Below, in pieces: positions 54,074 to 63,216 of a stretch of DNA of 64,000 bases. A program made the position numbers and the translations under genes. The notes below the pieces were generated by a model. It worked only from the letters and a program-made list of their open reading frames with translations, ran no database searches and had not been told where the DNA came from. Origin of the DNA: Cupriavidus pauculus (GTDB taxonomy: Bacteria; Pseudomonadota; Gammaproteobacteria; Burkholderiales; Burkholderiaceae); assembly GCF_022179805.1 (NCBI RefSeq), contig NZ_BPUO01000007.1, positions 124,001 through 188,000 on the forward strand. The letters are read 5' to 3'. The stretch's first letter is position 1. The number at the start of each line of letters is the position of its first letter.

Positions 54074-54757
54074 ATGAGAATGACGGGTAGGGTCACGTGG
54101 GTCTTTGCGGCCGCCGTGCTGTTGTCCGGCTGCGCAGCCACCGGACCAAGCTTCCAGGAAATGGCATCGTCGATTCCGACGCTGGGCGGTGACGCCGGCC
54201 GGGTCTATTTCGTGCGCGATTTCACGCCGATCGGCATGGCCATCCAGCCGGAGTTGCGCGTGAACGATGAAGTGGTGGGCCGCAGTCGCCCCGGCGGCTT
54301 CTTCTATATCGACCGCAAGGCAGGCACCTACGTGGCGTCCGGCACGACCGAGGTGGACTCGGAATACACGTTCGACCTGAAGGCCGGCGAGACCCGGTAT
54401 ATCCGTACGTCGATCAGCATGGGCATCCTGGCCGGGCGCCTGAACTTCCAGGAAGAGCCCGCCGCCAATGGCAACGCGATGGTGGCCAAGCTGTCCTACA
54501 CGGGGGATGCGCCTACGACCACTGGCGATATCCAGTCGGCGTCCACGTCCGGCACCGGCCGCGCGCGCGTTTCCACGTCGCCGGCAGCCACCGTCGCAAC
54601 GTCCACGCCTACGTCGACTTCGGCGCCCGCCATCGCCGCACTGGCGCCGGCACCGGCACCCGCGAAGCCGGCTGCGGCGACCGTGGCAGCACGCCCGACC
54701 GATGCCGGCAAGGCCGTCACGCTCGACGACCTGCGCTACCTGCTCCCCACCCGTTGA
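54074..54757 (+). CDS. DUF2846 family lipoprotein
   Basis: A 227-residue exported lipoprotein. The signal ends LLSGC with Cys20, an AGGGGA ribosome site lies 5-10 nt ahead of the ATG at 54074. GRVYFVRDFTPIGMAIQPELRVNDEVVGRSRPGGFFYIDRKAG (pieces near 48-90) is the DUF2846 domain. The C-terminal part is a low-complexity Ala/Thr/Pro/Ser linker. Function unknown; membrane-associated. The trypsin-like gene follows. Confidence 0.82.
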   Translation: MRMTGRVTWVFAAAVLLSGCAATGPSFQEMASSIPTLGGDAGRVYFVRDFTPIGMAIQPELRVNDEVVGRSRPGGFFYIDRKAGTYVASGTTEVDSEYTFDLKAGETRYIRTSISMGILAGRLNFQEEPAANGNAMVAKLSYTGDAPTTTGDIQSASTSGTGRARVSTSPAATVATSTPTSTSAPAIAALAPAPAPAKPAAATVAARPTDAGKAVTLDDLRYLLPTR

Positions 54758-54838
54758 TACCTGCCGCCCCGCGCCTTGCCCGCACGGGCCGGCGCGCTGA
54801 CGCCCCACGTTCACCGATGCTTCGTGCCAGCCCGAACC

Positions 54839-56104
54839 ATGCGTAACCCTTACCTTAGCGCCAGCGTGGGCCTGATCGCCCTGAACGTCCTGCTTGCGTC
54901 CCCCGCCTTCGCCCTCGACACCGCCCAGATGCTCGCGAAAGTCTCGCCAAGCGTCTATACCGTGGCCACCTATGGGCCGCAGCGCGCGCCCCTGTCCACG
55001 GGCTCGGCGGTCGTCATCGGCCCGGGCCAGCTCGTCACCACCTGCCACGTGCTGGCAGGCGCGCGTTCGGTGACGATCCAGCGCGACAACATCAGCTACG
55101 GCGCCACGCTGGAAGCGCCCGACGTGGAACGCGACATCTGCCTGCTCAAGGTGGCCAACTTCAATGCGCCCGCCGCCACCGTTGCCGCCAGCGCGCCGGC
55201 CTTCGCCCAGCGCGTCTTCACCGGTGTCGCCACCGAGGACGGCCGCGTGTCGATGAACCAGGGCGCCGTGGCCGGCATGCGCGCCGGCGCCGACGGCGGT
55301 CTGGATCGCATCCAGGCATCGATCGCGCCCGCCGCCCAGATCGAAGGCGGCGGCCTGTTCGACGATAGCGGCCGGCTGGTTGGCGTGCTGACACGCGCCA
55401 GTGCCGGCGACACGCTGACCAGCGCCTTGCCTGCCGCATGGATCGCCTCGGCATCCACACGCAGTACGCGAGCGCTAGCCAGCTATACGCCGGGACCCGC
55501 ACCCGTTGCCGCAACCGCGCCTGCATCGGCCGCCGCCCAGGCAACGGCGCCCAACGAGTCGCCCCGCGTCGGCGAGACGTGGCGCTACGAACTGACCGAC
55601 AGGCTCACCGGCGTCAAGCGCGACGTGGTTTATCGGATCGATCGCATCGATGGCGACAAGGTCACCTTCAATCAGGGCGCCCGCGTGGAATCGCGCGACG
55701 GCCGCGTGCAGAAACTGAATACGTCCGTGGGCGGTGAGTTCGACGTGCTCAGCCCGCCAGGCGGCTGGGTACCGGAGAACGTCAAACCCGGCATGGTCTG
55801 GAAGTATTCGTACAAGGCGCCCGGCAGCGGCGCCGCGACGGAACTCGAAGGCCGCGTGACAGGGCAGAGCCCGATCCGCCTGCCGATGGGCGAGTTCCAG
55901 GCATTGCGTATCAGCTATGAAGGCATGCAGTTGCGGTCTTTCTACGCGGCCAGCGCCCTGGGGAGCCTTGTTGCCGTGCCGTACAAGATCGTCGTCTGGT
56001 ACGTGCCGGACCTGCAGCGCGTGGTGAAGTTCGATGCCACGTTCATCCACAAGTACGACCGGCTGGACGAAAGCATGACGCTGGTCGAACATCGCTTCGA
56101 CTAG
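54839..56104 (+). CDS. trypsin-like fold protein lacking the catalytic Ser
   Basis: A 421-residue exported protein. Signal peptide ends SPAFA at residue 25. Residues 28-225 have a chymotrypsin-fold pattern: GPGQLVTTCHVLAGA with His70, VERDICLLKV with Asp99, but the GxSGG region is QIEGGGLFDDSGRLVG with Glu169 where Ser is expected. It is thus likely inactive, a pseudoprotease. A Pro/Ala linker (226-255) leads to a C-terminal domain of about 160 residues (ETWRYELTDRLTG), which I do not recognise. It converges with the Mut7-C gene, their stops overlapping by 3 bp. Confidence 0.8.
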   Translation: MRNPYLSASVGLIALNVLLASPAFALDTAQMLAKVSPSVYTVATYGPQRAPLSTGSAVVIGPGQLVTTCHVLAGARSVTIQRDNISYGATLEAPDVERDICLLKVANFNAPAATVAASAPAFAQRVFTGVATEDGRVSMNQGAVAGMRAGADGGLDRIQASIAPAAQIEGGGLFDDSGRLVGVLTRASAGDTLTSALPAAWIASASTRSTRALASYTPGPAPVAATAPASAAAQATAPNESPRVGETWRYELTDRLTGVKRDVVYRIDRIDGDKVTFNQGARVESRDGRVQKLNTSVGGEFDVLSPPGGWVPENVKPGMVWKYSYKAPGSGAATELEGRVTGQSPIRLPMGEFQALRISYEGMQLRSFYAASALGSLVAVPYKIVVWYVPDLQRVVKFDATFIHKYDRLDESMTLVEHRFD

Positions 56105-56859
56105 TCCGCAGGTTCGTCCGGCTGCCCCAACAGTTCGTCGATCAGCTCGCGCATGCGCTTCCAGTGCGAGCCTTCCCAGAACACGCGGTGGCAGCGCGGG
56201 CACGTGACAAAGCGCTCGTGGCGCTCGAACACGCCGTCGGGCACATGGCCTTCGGCGTCGGCCTTGTCGATCCGGTGCAGCGGCACGTTGCAGGTCAGGC
56301 ATAGCGCGAATGGCCGCGCGCTGCGCGCCAGGTCAAGCCGCGCGAATATCTCGCGCGCCTGCAACGACGACTTGATCGCCCGCACGTAGCAGCCGTGGGT
56401 GATCTCGCGCCGCTTCAGCAGTTCGCGGTCGCGCGTCAGCACCACGCGCTGCTCGGCGGCAGCAATGCGGGCAATCTCGCTGTCCTCGAAATGGTTGTCG
56501 TAGAGCGTGTCGAAACCGGTCATGCGCAGCAGGTGCGCCAGGCCGCCCAGATGGGCATCGGCGACAAACCGCATGGTGCGCAGCGGGTGCTCGCGCACAC
56601 GCAGCAGTGGCGTGACGTCGAGCGCTTCGAACTTGGGATAGACGGCCACGCGGTCACCGTCCCGGACCACGCGCTCGAACGGCGACGATTCGCCATTCAC
56701 GAGGATCAGATCCACCTCGGTGTGCGGCACGCCCAGCGACTCGATCATGTGCTTGACCGTGGCCGCGCGTGCGCAAGGGCACGACAGGTCCCGGCGGCGC
56801 TGCGATGGCGCCAGAAAGTCGTTCAGTTCCTCGTAGAAACGGAAAGTGGCGGTGACCAT
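56101..56859 (-). CDS. Mut7-C RNase-domain protein
   Basis: A 252-residue protein. The N terminus has the ubiquitin-like fold (ATFRFYEELNDFLAPSQRRRDL, GVPHTEVDLILVNGESSPF). The C-terminal Mut7-C (PIN-like) RNase domain has RFVADAHLGGLAHLLRMTGFDTLYDN, TRDRELLKRRE and, at the end, the zinc-ribbon pairs LTCNV and CPRCHRVFWEGSHWKRM. It probably acts in RNA decay; target unknown. The start 56859 lies close to an 11-nt G run (56886-56896), possibly part of its promoter. Confidence 0.85.
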   Translation of the reverse strand: MVTATFRFYEELNDFLAPSQRRRDLSCPCARAATVKHMIESLGVPHTEVDLILVNGESSPFERVVRDGDRVAVYPKFEALDVTPLLRVREHPLRTMRFVADAHLGGLAHLLRMTGFDTLYDNHFEDSEIARIAAAEQRVVLTRDRELLKRREITHGCYVRAIKSSLQAREIFARLDLARSARPFALCLTCNVPLHRIDKADAEGHVPDGVFERHERFVTCPRCHRVFWEGSHWKRMRELIDELLGQPDEPAD

Positions 56860-56885
56860 GGCGGCGAGTATGCCACCGTTGGGGC

Positions 56886-56896
56886 GGGGGGGGGGG
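56886..56896. repeat. G11 homopolymer tract
   Basis: Eleven G residues (within GGGGC-G11) 27 bp upstream of the Mut7-C start. Tracts of this length slip during replication and may alter a promoter spacer. Only the sequence is seen; phase variation is inferred. Confidence 0.6.
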
Positions 56897-56945
56897 CGCC
56901 GCTGGCTAATGCTGCCCTACTGTTTGCTCCCCTCTCCACTTGTTT

Positions 56946-57079
56946 CGCTCCCCTCTCCCGCATGGCGGGAGAGGGGTTGGGGGAGAGGGCAAGGCGGTTC
57001 AAATTGCGACCGCTTTCGGCAAGCAGAACCTAGTTGCCCTCACCCCCCCGCCCCTCTCCCGCGTTGCGGGAGAGGGGAG
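56946..57079. repeat. paired REP element (BIME-like), copy B
   Basis: Facing hairpins CTCCCCTCTCCCGCATGG...GGGAGAGGGG and CCCCTCTCCCGCGTTGCGGGAGAGGGG flank a centre that, reverse-complemented, shares GTGAGGGCA, CTGCTTGCCGA, TCGCA and TTTGAA with copy A at 14932-15060. Copy B is therefore the same element inverted. A spare half unit lies at 56925-56938. Confidence 0.85.
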
Positions 57080-57103
57080 AAAAACCGAGGGGAGCAAGAA
57101 GAC

Positions 57104-57934
57104 TTACAGCTTCAACCGCTGCCAGATCGCCTTGGTGGCTGCCGCCGTGTTCAACGTGTAGAAATGCAGCCCCGGCACACCCGCATCCAGCAGACGTTCA
57201 CAGAGGCCCGTCACCACGTCCAGGCCGAACGCGCGGATCGATTCCTTGTCGTCGCCGAATGATTCGAGCCGCTTTGCCACCCAGCGCGGCACTTCCGAGC
57301 CACACATCTCCGAGAAGCGCATCAGTTGCGAGTAGTTGGTGATCGGCATGATGCCCGGCACGATCGGCACGTCCACGCCCTGCGCGCGCACGTCGTCCAC
57401 AAAGCGGAAGTACGAGTCGGCGTTGAAGAAGTACTGCGTGATCGCCGAGTTGGCGCCGGCCTTCACCTTGCGGACGAAGTTGTCCAGGTCATGGCGCGGC
57501 GAGCGGGCCTGCGGGTGGTACTCGGGATAGGCCGCCACTTCGATGTTGAACCAGTCACCGGTCTCCGCGCGGATGAACTCGACCAGCTCGTTCGCATAGC
57601 GGAACTCGCCGATCTCGCCCATGCCCGACGGCATGTCGCCGCGCAGCGCCACGATATGGCGGATGCCGTTGTCGCGATAGGTCGTCAGGATGTCGCGGAT
57701 GCTCTCGCGCGACGAGCCCACGCACGACAGGTGCGGCGCGGCCTCGATGCCCTCGCGCTGGATCTCCAGCACGGCGTCCAGCGTGCCCTGCTGCGTGGTG
57801 CCACCGGCGCCAAACGTCACCGAGATGTACTTGGGCTGCAGCGGCGCCAGCTGCGCGCGGGTATTGCGCAGCTTTTCCGCGCCCTCCGCCGTCTTGGGCG
57901 GGAAGAATTCAAAGCTGTAGTAGCGATCAGTCAT
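57104..57934 (-). CDS. metF: 5,10-methylenetetrahydrofolate reductase
   Basis: A 276-residue FAD enzyme that makes 5-methyl-THF for methionine synthesis. YYSFEFFPPKTAEG near 5-18 carries the catalytic Glu, and VTFGAGGTTQQGTLD and HIVALRGDMPSGMG (FAD region) follow. HPQARSPRHDLDNFVRKV and GANSAITQYFFN lie later. MTDRYYSF at 57934 is chosen over an upstream MPI. It is the last gene of the ahcY-holin-metF block. Confidence 0.95.
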   Translation of the reverse strand: MTDRYYSFEFFPPKTAEGAEKLRNTRAQLAPLQPKYISVTFGAGGTTQQGTLDAVLEIQREGIEAAPHLSCVGSSRESIRDILTTYRDNGIRHIVALRGDMPSGMGEIGEFRYANELVEFIRAETGDWFNIEVAAYPEYHPQARSPRHDLDNFVRKVKAGANSAITQYFFNADSYFRFVDDVRAQGVDVPIVPGIMPITNYSQLMRFSEMCGSEVPRWVAKRLESFGDDKESIRAFGLDVVTGLCERLLDAGVPGLHFYTLNTAAATKAIWQRLKL

Positions 57935-57982
57935 GATTGGCACGCCGCGAGGGCGGCGCCCGGAATGTGGTCAGTCGCGCCT

Positions 57983-58330
57983 TTAGTCGCGCTCGCCCAG
58001 CAGCACGCTGGCAAGGATCGTCGAGATGACGCTATAGAGAATCGAACCCAGCAGCGCGGCGCCAAATCCCTGCACGACAAACCCTGACAGCAGGTTGCCG
58101 ACAAACAGGAACAACAGCGCGTTGATGATGAAGATGAACAGGCCCAGCGTCAGCAGCGTGACCGGCAGGGTCAGGATCACCAGGATCGGCCGGATTAGCG
58201 TATTGACCAGGCCCAGCACCAGCGCGGCGATCATCGCCGACCCGAAACCGCGCAATTCGATGCCGCTGAGCAGGTAGCTCACCAGAAACAGCGAAGCAGC
58301 GTTGATGATCCAGACGGCCAACAGTCTCAT
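57983..58330 (-). CDS. phage-holin-family (PF04020-type) membrane protein
   Basis: A 115-residue protein with four closely spaced hydrophobic helices (1-25, 32-52, 55-78, 85-110). NTLIRPILVILTLPVTLLTLGLFIFIINALLFL (pieces) is the YvlD/holin IV family motif. No phage genes are near. It is conserved between ahcY and metF in Burkholderiales, so it may be a membrane protein linked to this operon rather than a lysis protein (inference). Confidence 0.82.
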   Translation of the reverse strand: MRLLAVWIINAASLFLVSYLLSGIELRGFGSAMIAALVLGLVNTLIRPILVILTLPVTLLTLGLFIFIINALLFLFVGNLLSGFVVQGFGAALLGSILYSVISTILASVLLGERD

Positions 58331-58394
58331 TGGGACTCCCTTGTTCTCGGTTGGATAACATCAATCGGGGAGCGGCGGCCCGCCGTCTCCCCGG

Positions 58395-58422
58395 CCCCTC
58401 TCCCGCCGGGCGGGAAAGGGGG
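58395..58422. repeat. single REP-like unit
   Basis: CCCCTCTCCCGC and CGGGAAAGGGG form an imperfect hairpin in the gap between ahcY and the holin-like gene. It is a further member of the REP family, with one change in the second arm. Confidence 0.65.
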
Positions 58423-58432
58423 TGCTGGCCGA

Positions 58433-59851
<1,419 letters not shown>

Positions 59852-59976
59852 AGGTCACTCCGGGTGTAAGAGTGGTACGCGTGGGGACGGGAGGATATGT
59901 GGACCGCGCCATGCCGCCTCCAGTGAGGCCATGACGGGCAGACAGGTCGACTCGCGCCCCGTGCAAACCACGGAAC

Positions 59977-60042
59977 AGCGAGCGCCGTTGAAACATTCCG
60001 AGCCTGGCGGATGGCAGTGCATCCGTTGCAACGCTCCTCGGG
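59977..60042 (-). ncRNA. SAH riboswitch
   Basis: The minus strand carries CCGAGGAGCGTTGCAACGG, a CGGATG/CATCCG hairpin, GCCAGGCTCGG and AACGGCGCTC. P1 (GAGCG/CGCTC), P2 (CGGATG/CATCCG) and the pseudoknot P4 (CCGAG/CTCGG) all pair. This is the S-adenosylhomocysteine aptamer, a known ON switch for ahcY. It lies 126 nt before the ahcY ATG. Its first bases abut the 3' end of the group II intron. Confidence 0.92.
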
Positions 60043-60081
60043 AGGGTAGGAGCATACCATCACTGGCACGCTCCCCCCTAA

Positions 60082-60115
60082 GAACCGTACGTGCGAGTTT
60101 CCCCGCATACGGCTC
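60082..60115 (-). ncRNA. group II intron domain V
   Basis: Minus-strand GAGCCGTATGCGGGG, a GAAA tetraloop, then CTCGCACGTACGGTTC: a 34-nt hairpin with catalytic AGC triad and AC bulge. It starts 9 nt after the intron-protein stop. Confidence 0.93.
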
Positions 60116-60124
60116 AAGCCCCTA

Positions 60125-61837
60125 CTAAGTGTCGAAAAGATCAAACACCGGTTTCACAACGGTTTTTCCGTGATGGTGAACTTGGATGTGGCAGTTCGGG
60201 TGCAACAGTACGCGATTCCCTAGAGCATCGGACCCACCGTGAACACGATAGGTGATGTGATGGTCATCCCATCCGGTCTCTTTGGTTATTTTGCACTGAC
60301 ACACCGCACACAAGCCTCGCTGGGCCATATACAACTTGATCCACTGCTTTCGGTGCGCCATGTTTTCCAACAGACGTTCCTTGCGTAGATTTTCGCCGTA
60401 CAGTTCCTGCGCAGGATCGAAGGGATTGTAGTCCCCCCGAACTTTCTTGTGTCGCCGAATGGGCGTGCTGACAAGCGAGTACAGCTCCTGCCAACGCGAC
60501 TCCCCATCCCCCTCCACGACCTCGGTCCCAAACACCCAGTTTCGATCACCGAACGAAGCGAAGTACTTCTTTCGCACCCACTCGGCATTCTTCCCGCGAT
60601 GTCGCCGCGTGGCCCACCAAAACAGGGCGCGGAAAATCTGGCGCTCCATCTTGTTGAACATTTCCTTGGCCACCACTGGGCTGTGATACTGCGCCCAGCC
60701 CCTCAGCATCGGGTTCAGCAGATGAATCAACACCTCCTGCTTTACCGTCTTGTTAGCACTGATGACCTCTTTTACCTTGCGATAGAACGCTTGCGCATTC
60801 TTCTTGCTCGGCTTGATGAGCAGCGTTCCCGAGTATTTCCGGAAATTCCACCCGAGGAAGTCAAAGCCGTCGGCCATGTTCACGATTCGCGTTTTCTCCG
60901 TGGATAGCGATAGTCCCCGGACTGCTAGGAACTGTTCCACCCACGGCTTCACTTCGCGCTCGAGTACTTCCGGCGTATTTCCGGTGATTACGAAGTCGTC
61001 CGCATACCGTATGACATTGACCTTCAGCCTTTTCGTGTTGTTGACCCCAAGTTTCGTTCGCAAGAACTCCACCAGTTGCCGTTCCAACCCGTTCAGCGCC
61101 ACGTTTGCCAGGGTCGGGGAAATGATGCCCCCCTGTGGTGTCCCGGCGTTGGTCGCCTGAAACTGGCCCTGAAATACCACGCCAGCTTTCAACCATTTTC
61201 GCAGGATCGCTTTGTCCATCGGGACGTTGCTTTCCAGCCAGTCATGGCTGATATGGTCAAAGCACCCTTTGATATCTGCCTCCATCACCCATTGAGCCGA
61301 AGCCTTCTGGGATAGGGAGACAAATAGCTGGGACATGGCGTCCGCCGTGGAGCGATTAATCCGGAACCCGTAAGAGTTCGGATCGCTCGTCCCTTCGGAC
61401 ACCGGTTCCAGCGCCAGCAGATACAGCGCCTGCATGGCTCTGTCCAACATGGTCGGGATACCCAGAGGGCGTTCCTTTCCGTTGGCCTTGGGGATGTACA
61501 CCCGCCTTAACGGCAGCGGACGATATCTCCGGCGCTTCAACCGTCCGATGGCAAGCCACCGGACTTCAGGCGAGTCCCAGCGTTCGCGGTCCACACCTGC
61601 TGTCCGCTTACCTTGGTTCTCCGTCACCCGTCTTACCGCCGATGCTTTGGCCGAAAACGAGCGGGTCAGCGTCCGTTGCAGGGCCTTCACCCTGCGCCAG
61701 TTGCCTTCCTGTGTTGCCTTCGCAATTCGAATCTGCATTCCCCTGACGTTCCGTTCCACGCGGCGCCAATCAATATCGCCCCATTTCTGCGGATTGCCGG
61801 AAAGCGCAGACCTGACCTCGCGGTCGGGTTCTTCCAT
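60125..61837 (-). CDS. ltrA: group II intron reverse transcriptase/maturase with HNH endonuclease
   Basis: A 570-residue intron-encoded protein. RT domain: [36 protein letters not shown], and the active site YADDFVITG near 277. The maturase (X) region is around 380-450. A C-terminal HNH nuclease has [13 protein letters not shown] and [16 protein letters not shown]. All are intact, so splicing and mobility are possible. The ATG at 61837 has AGGAG 7 nt ahead. It lies in the intron's domain IV, sense to ahcY. Confidence 0.93.
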   Translation of the reverse strand: MEEPDREVRSALSGNPQKWGDIDWRRVERNVRGMQIRIAKATQEGNWRRVKALQRTLTRSFSAKASAVRRVTENQGKRTAGVDRERWDSPEVRWLAIGRLKRRRYRPLPLRRVYIPKANGKERPLGIPTMLDRAMQALYLLALEPVSEGTSDPNSYGFRINRSTADAMSQLFVSLSQKASAQWVMEADIKGCFDHISHDWLESNVPMDKAILRKWLKAGVVFQGQFQATNAGTPQGGIISPTLANVALNGLERQLVEFLRTKLGVNNTKRLKVNVIRYADDFVITGNTPEVLEREVKPWVEQFLAVRGLSLSTEKTRIVNMADGFDFLGWNFRKYSGTLLIKPSKKNAQAFYRKVKEVISANKTVKQEVLIHLLNPMLRGWAQYHSPVVAKEMFNKMERQIFRALFWWATRRHRGKNAEWVRKKYFASFGDRNWVFGTEVVEGDGESRWQELYSLVSTPIRRHKKVRGDYNPFDPAQELYGENLRKERLLENMAHRKQWIKLYMAQRGLCAVCQCKITKETGWDDHHITYRVHGGSDALGNRVLLHPNCHIQVHHHGKTVVKPVFDLFDT

Positions 61838-63119
61838 GCTGCTCTCCTATCTGAAAGATCGAACGGTCCCCAGATGCGAGAGCACGGTTTTCTCCCTTGC
61901 GGGAGAAAAACTGCGCTCCCGCAGGGGATCATTCATTCCGTGTCCGACGACTTGCGTCATCTTTCACGGCAGGTTGTATAGAGGTCAAACAGCCGTCTTG
62001 CGACGAGTGGACCAGTTGGAAGTCTGCCCGCTTTCGCGTGGGGAACGAGCCCCTATCCGGACCATTACAGCCCAGCATTCGCTTTTTCCAACCTCCCATA
62101 CCCGCACAGCCAACAGCGTTCCTTACGGTTCGCCTGCCAGAGCCACACGCACTCCGGCAGCCATACGGGCTTACCACGTTCCCTACGCGTTACACGACCG
62201 GGTTAGGGCCTGCCTCTTCACCGGTGGTCTGATGACGACGTATCCCAACCACTCAGTGGGATAACCGACCACGCACCTTTTGGTTGATGCCGCTCAGCAG
62301 CTTAGGCATCGTAATACTCACGGTGTTTATCAGCAGTTCACATATGTTGCCCATACCGGCCAGCCTAGCTCCTCAACCCCATTGCTGCTCGGAGTCTCTG
62401 CCCACTTGCCTCGCGGCTGGTGGAACACCCAAATTTCGGGGGCTACGTTGTCAGGAGAGCTTCGCACCCCACCGTTACCGGTGACACACGTCTCCCTAGG
62501 CTACTGCTAGTCGCATAGCAGGTTCACTGTCCGAGGTGCCTCACGGCATTACTCGGGTCGAACCATAACGCATAGAGCTTTACGCTCCTGGACCTCTTTG
62601 GATTTGCATGTGCTCCTGTGCAAGCGAGCGCCTGACGAATGGCAAGCCATCCGTCCCGTCGGCATAGTGATTGAGCGCCGCCATAAATGGGACGCGCAAA
62701 GGGAATCCGCCAAAGGCGGTTTCCCCGCCTTTGGGCAGTGGCTGAATGAACATTCAGCAGATAAGCAGGCCATCTGTGAGACCGGTGAAGCTGGTCCCTG
62801 ATGACAATGGACATTTCGGCCGGAGCCTACTTCGTCAAATCACATATGTGTCGGTTTGATACAACGGTCGCCAGAGGCTCTCATCGTATTCCGACTAAGG
62901 TCGATGCCCGTTTGGGACTTTACTTGACACAAGACCCATTCCCTACTGCGAATCGGTCCACCGCCGTTTCATGTGCCGAGCAGCGGTTTCCTAAGGGCTG
63001 CCCCAAGAGGCCATGCTTAGGCGCCTTTCCCAACTATGTCCAAGGATTCAGGCTATCCAAGGTCTGGGGGTTCAGGTTATTTTAAGAGGGCCTGTCCCTC
63101 TACACGGAGCGTGCCGTGT
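61838..63119 (-). other. intron domains I-III, long noncoding part
   Basis: About 1.28 kb of structured RNA precedes the intron protein. EBS2 and EBS1 lie near 770 and 875 nt from the 5' end, farther than the usual 230-300 nt, so domain I seems to carry an extra 500 nt or so (about 62440-63000). A strong hairpin CCAAAGGCGG/CCGCCTTTGG lies there. Small ORFs in this stretch have no support as genes. Confidence 0.6.
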
Positions 63120-63134
63120 CGCACGAGTGGCGGT

Positions 63135-63140
63135 ATTGTA
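63135..63140 (-). promoter_or_regulatory. probable -10 box of ahcY
   Basis: TACAAT on the minus strand, ending 10 nt before the intron 5' end. The start site would fall around 63125-63130, within IBS1. The -35 region is weak, but an inverted repeat (63147-63167) lies there. Confidence 0.45.
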
Positions 63141-63146
63141 GCGTGC

Positions 63147-63167
63147 CTGTCCGTCACCAGCGGACAG
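63147..63167. promoter_or_regulatory. inverted repeat between thiD and ahcY
   Basis: CTGTCCG-TCACCAG-CGGACAG is a perfect 7-bp dyad placed over the ahcY -35 region and 50 bp before the divergent thiD start. A candidate operator for a regulator of either gene. Confidence 0.45.
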
Positions 63168-63216
63168 AATCTCCATATTTTCTCCAGTTTTTCCGACCCG
63201 ACCGCACCACCTGCAC

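Larger units (their letters stand above)
60046..63124 (-). mobile_element. group II intron (sense to ahcY)
   Basis: The 5' end is GTGCG (63124-63120). EBS1 GAGTGG (62249-62254), in a 7-bp hairpin loop, matches IBS1 CCACTC (63125-63130), and EBS2 CGGTAT (62353-62358) matches IBS2 ATACCG (63131-63136), perfectly and contiguously. Domain V (60082-60115) is a 34-nt hairpin. Domain VI follows with a bulged A. The 3' boundary is approximate, between about 60040 and 60048. The intron encodes an RT-HNH protein and sits between the ahcY promoter and riboswitch. The length of about 3.08 kb is at the long end. Confidence 0.9.

Noticed and set aside
62524..62814. 74- and 96-codon ORFs inside the intron's domain I
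   Set aside because: They overlap in different frames within structured intron RNA, with no ribosome sites; probably chance, though often annotated in genomes.
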